From Anaerolineae bacterium (GTDB taxonomy: Bacteria; Chloroflexota; Anaerolineae; 4572-78; J111): a DNA stretch of 64,000 nt. A program made the position numbers and the translations under genes. Location: NCBI GenBank assembly GCA_023382535.1, contig JAHDWA010000052.1:13918-77917 (forward strand), read 5' to 3'. The notes beneath the pieces are model-generated. The model was not told where the DNA came from and ran no database searches. It saw only the letters and a program-made list of their open reading frames with translations. The first letter of the stretch is position 1; each line of letters begins with the position of its first letter. This document shows positions 60,679-64,000 of this stretch, piece by piece.

Positions 60679-62794
60679 GTTCAGCTTCCTTTGTTGATTG
60701 GGTTGCAATAACCGGCTCAAAACTGCTCAACGTATCCAGCGTATGGTGGCAGAAAATGCGGTGGCCTTGGCCGGCATCGCGCCAGGGCGGCTCGGTCAGG
60801 CAAACATCGGGATCGGGCAGCAGGTGGCGGCGCGGGCAGCGCGTATTGAAACGGCAGCCCGAGGGCGGGTTCAACGCGCTGGGGACGGAGCCTTCCAGGC
60901 GAATGCGTTTTTGCCGAGCCGTCGGATCGGGAATTGGCACCGCGGAGAGCAGGGCCTCGGTGTAGGGATGGTACGGCGGGGCATAAATCGCTTCCGCCGG
61001 GCCAATTTCCATAATCTGGCCCAAATACATGACCGCCACATAGTCGGAGAAGAAACGGACCACGCTCAAATCGTGGGCAATGAACAGCATGGTCGTGCCG
61101 TAGGCATCCTGAATTTCCAGCAGCAGGTTGAGCACCGCCGCCTGGACCGACACATCCAGGGCGCTGACCGGCTCATCGCACATGATCAGGTCGGGGCGGC
61201 TGGCCAGGGCACGGGCAATGCCGACCCGCTGTTTCTCCCCGCCGCTGAGCTGCCGGGGCAGGCGATCCATGTAATTCGCGCCGAGGCGAACCGCTTCCAA
61301 CAGCCGGATAACTTCGCCGCGAATTTTGTTCCGAGGCACGGTGCCAAAGCGCTGCATGGGCCGGGCAATCTGCTGGCCGACGGTGTAGGAGGGGTTCATG
61401 GTCGAATCCGGGTTTTGAAAGACCATCTGCAGTTCCTGGATCAGTTTTTCATCGCGCGTGGTCAGGTCGCCGGTAATGTCAAAGCCCAAAAAGTTGGCCT
61501 GGCCGTCCGTGCTGTCTTCCAGGCCGACAATCGTTTTGACCAGGGTGCTTTTACCACAGCCCGACTCGCCGACGATGCCCAAGGTGCTGCCCTTGGGCAC
61601 GCTGAAACTGGCGTTTTCCACGGCTTTCACCAGGCGCTTCTCCCCCAGTCCCAACACATCTTTCAGCGAGCTGCCCGGAACTTCGTAATATTTCTTCAAC
61701 CCCTCAATTTTCAAAATCGGCTCATGCCCGCCATCGTGACTCACTTGCTTGGGGGGCAAGATATCCTCCGCGGGCTGCCACAGGCGCGGGTCAATCTCCT
61801 CGGCAAAATGGCAGCGGACCCAGGAACCGTTAGGCAGTTGGCGCAGGGCAGGCCGCTCGACCTGGCAGCGGTCGCGGCAGTAATCGCAGCGCGGCGAAAA
61901 AACGCAGCCGGTTGGCCGCTTGTCGGGCGGCGGCACCCGGCCCCGGATGGGGTAGAGCACGCTGCCCAGCTTATTGCTGCCCAACTTGGGCACGCAGCGA
62001 ATCAGGCCCTGAGTGTAGGGGTGCTGCGGATCCTTAAAGATTTCCTCCACCGTTGCCCGCTCGACCATTTCGCCGGCATACATGACACCCACCCTGGTAC
62101 AGACCCGGGCGATCACGCCCAGATTGTGGCTGATAAACATAATGCCGGTATCGAAATCCCGGCGCAGTTCGGCGATTAGGTCAAGCACGGCCGCTTCCAC
62201 GGTCACATCAAGAGCGGTCGTCGGCTCGTCCATGATCAGCAGGGCCGGATTATTGAGCAGGGCCATGGCAATCACTACCCGCTGCTGCTGGCCGCCCGAA
62301 ATCTGGTGGGGAAAACGCTGCATCACGTTGACCGGGTCGGGCATATAAACCCGTTCTAACATCTCAATACAGCGCTTCTCAGCCGCATCCTCACTCAACC
62401 CGCGATGGACGGTCAACACTTCTTTCATCTGGTCACCCAGGCGCATGGACGGATTGAGGGCCTGCATGGGGTCCTGGTAGACCATGGCAATCTGGTCGCC
62501 GCGCAGCCGGCGCAGCTCTTCGCCGCTCTTACCGACCAGTTCCTGGCCCAAGAACTTGATACTCCCCCGTTTAACGTAGCCGTTAGCGCCTAAAAAGTTG
62601 AGCACAGCCCAGGCCACGGTACTTTTGCCGCAGCCCGACTCGCCGACAATCCCATACGCTTCCCCGCGTCTGATTTGAAAGGAGACATCCTGGACAGCTT
62701 CGATTTCGCCGCCCCGCACTTTGTACGCAACGGCGACATTCTCTAATTTAAGAACCGGCGCCGATCTACTCATGGGGCTTTCCAATTCAGCCAT
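60668..62794 (-). CDS. Oligopeptide/dipeptide ABC transporter ATPase, DppD-DppF fusion
   Basis: 708 residues with two complete ABC ATPase modules: Walker A GESGCGKST at about residue 54 and again near 400, signature motifs SGGQQQR and SGGEKQR, and the oligopeptide-specific C-terminal Cys-rich regions (GCVFSPRCDYCRDRC, GCRFNTRCP). In most bacteria DppD and DppF are separate genes; here they are fused in the order D-F. AAAGGAGG precedes the ATG. Powers uptake of peptides or related solutes with the permeases below. Confidence 0.94.
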   Translation of the reverse strand: MAELESPMSRSAPVLKLENVAVAYKVRGGEIEAVQDVSFQIRRGEAYGIVGESGCGKSTVAWAVLNFLGANGYVKRGSIKFLGQELVGKSGEELRRLRGDQIAMVYQDPMQALNPSMRLGDQMKEVLTVHRGLSEDAAEKRCIEMLERVYMPDPVNVMQRFPHQISGGQQQRVVIAMALLNNPALLIMDEPTTALDVTVEAAVLDLIAELRRDFDTGIMFISHNLGVIARVCTRVGVMYAGEMVERATVEEIFKDPQHPYTQGLIRCVPKLGSNKLGSVLYPIRGRVPPPDKRPTGCVFSPRCDYCRDRCQVERPALRQLPNGSWVRCHFAEEIDPRLWQPAEDILPPKQVSHDGGHEPILKIEGLKKYYEVPGSSLKDVLGLGEKRLVKAVENASFSVPKGSTLGIVGESGCGKSTLVKTIVGLEDSTDGQANFLGFDITGDLTTRDEKLIQELQMVFQNPDSTMNPSYTVGQQIARPMQRFGTVPRNKIRGEVIRLLEAVRLGANYMDRLPRQLSGGEKQRVGIARALASRPDLIMCDEPVSALDVSVQAAVLNLLLEIQDAYGTTMLFIAHDLSVVRFFSDYVAVMYLGQIMEIGPAEAIYAPPYHPYTEALLSAVPIPDPTARQKRIRLEGSVPSALNPPSGCRFNTRCPRRHLLPDPDVCLTEPPWRDAGQGHRIFCHHTLDTLSSFEPVIATQSTKEAEHAG

Positions 62795-62804
62795 TGACCC
62801 TCCT

Positions 62805-63743
62805 TTAGCGTTGATAGCGGGTTAATTCTTCGCGCAGGCCGTCGGCAAACAAGTTCAGCCCAATCACCAGGGTGGCAATGGCTGCGGCTGGCCAGACGAC
62901 AGCCATCGGATTGCTAAAAATATTCTTGCGAGCCTCGTTGACCATGTTGCCCCAATCAGGATCGGGTGGGGGCAGGCCAATGCCCAAAAAACCCAGCGTA
63001 CCGATGGCGAAGATCGCGTAGCCTACCCGCAGCATCGAGTCAACCAGAATCGGGCCGCGAGCATTGGGCAGAATTTCGACAAACATAATGTACCAGGGGC
63101 TTTCACCCCGTGTTTCGGCGGCGCGGATGTAATCGCGGGTTTTGATGTCGAGGGCCAGGCTGCGCACCAGCCGGGCGACCCCCGGCGCGCCGGTAATAGT
63201 GATGGCGACAATGACCACTAAATCGCCCTGCCCCAATGCGGCAATGACCACCAGGTAGAGCACAATGACCGGGAAAGCAATCAGGGCGTCGAGGAGCTGC
63301 ATAATAATCTGGTCGGTCCAGCCGCCGCGATAGCCCGCGTTCAGCCCCAGCAGCGAGCCAACCGCCACGGAACCAAGCACCCCCCACACGGCGACCCCAA
63401 TCGGGATGGAGAAGCCGCCCAAGCTCTCCGGCAGGCGGGTTTTGAGCAAAATAACCTGGGTACCGGTCATCAAGCGGGAGAGAAGGTCGCGGCCCAGGTG
63501 ATCCGTACCCAGCCAATTGGCAGGGCTGGGCGGCTGGTTCTGGGTAAATTCCTGGGCATTCGGCGGGTAGGGAGTCCAGACCAGCGAGATCAAGCCCAAA
63601 ATCACCCAGAAGGCAACCATCACCATCCCAACAGTAGCCACACGGGACTCAAAAATAATCGAGATGCTCTTCCACAAACTCTGCCAGCGCGAAGGTCCTT
63701 CGCGGGGTACAGTTCCGGGAACGGTTGGTTGGGCTACAGCCAT
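62805..63743 (-). CDS. Oligopeptide/dipeptide ABC transporter permease DppC-type
   Basis: 312 residues, six membrane helices, with the N-terminal OppC domain (HPNPNS-free but NWLGTDHLGRDLLSRLMTG present) and the permease EAA loop AAETRGESPWYIMFVEILPNA. It lies 10 bases before the ATPase gene and after the DppB fragment on the same strand. Partner in the membrane channel. Confidence 0.93.
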   Translation of the reverse strand: MAVAQPTVPGTVPREGPSRWQSLWKSISIIFESRVATVGMVMVAFWVILGLISLVWTPYPPNAQEFTQNQPPSPANWLGTDHLGRDLLSRLMTGTQVILLKTRLPESLGGFSIPIGVAVWGVLGSVAVGSLLGLNAGYRGGWTDQIIMQLLDALIAFPVIVLYLVVIAALGQGDLVVIVAITITGAPGVARLVRSLALDIKTRDYIRAAETRGESPWYIMFVEILPNARGPILVDSMLRVGYAIFAIGTLGFLGIGLPPPDPDWGNMVNEARKNIFSNPMAVVWPAAAIATLVIGLNLFADGLREELTRYQR

Positions 63744-63763
63744 GGTCGCCTCCTTAATTCACT

Positions 63764-63796
63764 AGACCTCAAAGGTCTTAAAGACCTTTGAGGTCT
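63764..63796. repeat. 14-bp hairpin between the two permease genes
   Basis: AGACCTCAAAGGTC / GACCTTTGAGGTCT with a 5-base loop TTAAA; each arm is itself nearly palindromic. It may adjust expression of dppC and downstream genes or be a dispersed repeat. Confidence 0.85.
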
Positions 63797-63800
63797 GCGT

Positions 63801-64000
63801 TTAAGCATAACGAATGCGTGGATTCAAAAACGTGTAGGCCAGGTCGCCAACAAGCCGGGTGCCAACGGCAATAACTACCGTAAACATAGCCGCGGCTTCG
63901 ACGGCATTGAAATCGCCAAAAATAGCGGCGTCATAAATATATTTACCCAGCCCCGGATAGCCAAAGATCGACTCGACCACCACCACGCCGCCGATAAGCC
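63801..64000 (-). CDS. Oligopeptide/dipeptide ABC transporter permease DppB-type, C-terminal fragment
   Basis: The last 66 codons are present: VVVVESIFGYPGLGKYIYDA and the C-terminal helix ending LNPRIRYA. The frame is open to the right edge of the window, so the gene is cut, not broken. First permease gene of the leftward operon. Confidence 0.9.
   Translation of the reverse strand, partial: LIGGVVVVESIFGYPGLGKYIYDAAIFGDFNAVEAAAMFTVVIAVGTRLVGDLAYTFLNPRIRYA

Noticed and set aside
60698..62179. Long open frame (493 codons) on the plus strand
   Set aside because: It is antisense to the DppD-DppF ATPase, has no family signature and is explained by the GC-rich codon pattern of the real gene.

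Overview
The window reads as a chromosomal segment of an aerobic, heterotrophic bacterium, most likely a member of the Chloroflexota. That placement is an inference. It rests on the gene families (a fused heme A synthase/heme O synthase, large GT-C glycosyltransferases carrying beta-sandwich tails, Pro/Thr-rich surface proteins with an LPxxG-like tail, a NACHT NTPase with a membrane C-terminus, WD40-like lipoproteins) and on the dense short repeats. It does not rest on any database comparison. No rRNA or tRNA gene was recognised.

Layout. 1-3440: cellobiose phosphorylase (cut by the left edge) behind a LacI-family regulator whose own promoter carries a perfect CelR-like operator. 3659-6419: DUF1385 protein, TPR protein and Era GTPase. 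6423-10147: acetyltransferase, DUF421 protein, esterase, DinB protein and lipoyl-pathway octanoyltransferase. 10327-13909: homoserine dehydrogenase, small unknown proteins, a LexA-boxed FtsK-like translocase and ribosomal protein S20. 14024-24203: surface proteins, a possible small RNA, a three-gene locus ending in a NACHT NTPase, and a thermonuclease facing an Excalibur-domain surface protein. 24303-29252: MtaB, a truncated GH8 endoglucanase, IlvD and galactokinase. 29280-37803: an Fe-S membrane protein plus a complete caa3-type cytochrome oxidase locus (CtaC, CtaD, CtaA-CtaB fusion, two small membrane proteins, CtaE, CtaF). 37977-41825: type III polyketide synthase, Fur-family regulator, GAF histidine kinase, small HD hydrolase and an unknown protein. 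42198-52931: four tandem giant membrane glycosyltransferase-like genes. 53112-59994: phosphofructokinase, lipoproteins, a PhnD-like binding protein, a MetE-like enzyme and a PP-loop (MurL-like) enzyme. 60019-64000: CBS-ACT protein and an oligopeptide/dipeptide ABC transporter, cut by the right edge.

How the genes fit together. Cellulose and beta-glucan use is indicated by cellobiose phosphorylase, the CelR-type control and a decayed GH8 gene. Energy comes from aerobic respiration through a caa3 oxidase, with heme A synthesis encoded in the same operon. The four GT-C genes probably decorate the cell surface.

The most striking structure is not a gene. The whole window is sprinkled with arrays of degenerate 7-bp units, often as inverted pairs. 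They sit between genes and also inside reading frames, where they encode extra loops or N-terminal/C-terminal tails. A second layer of palindromic and hairpin-rich elements includes one 177-bp element with 13-bp terminal inverted repeats.
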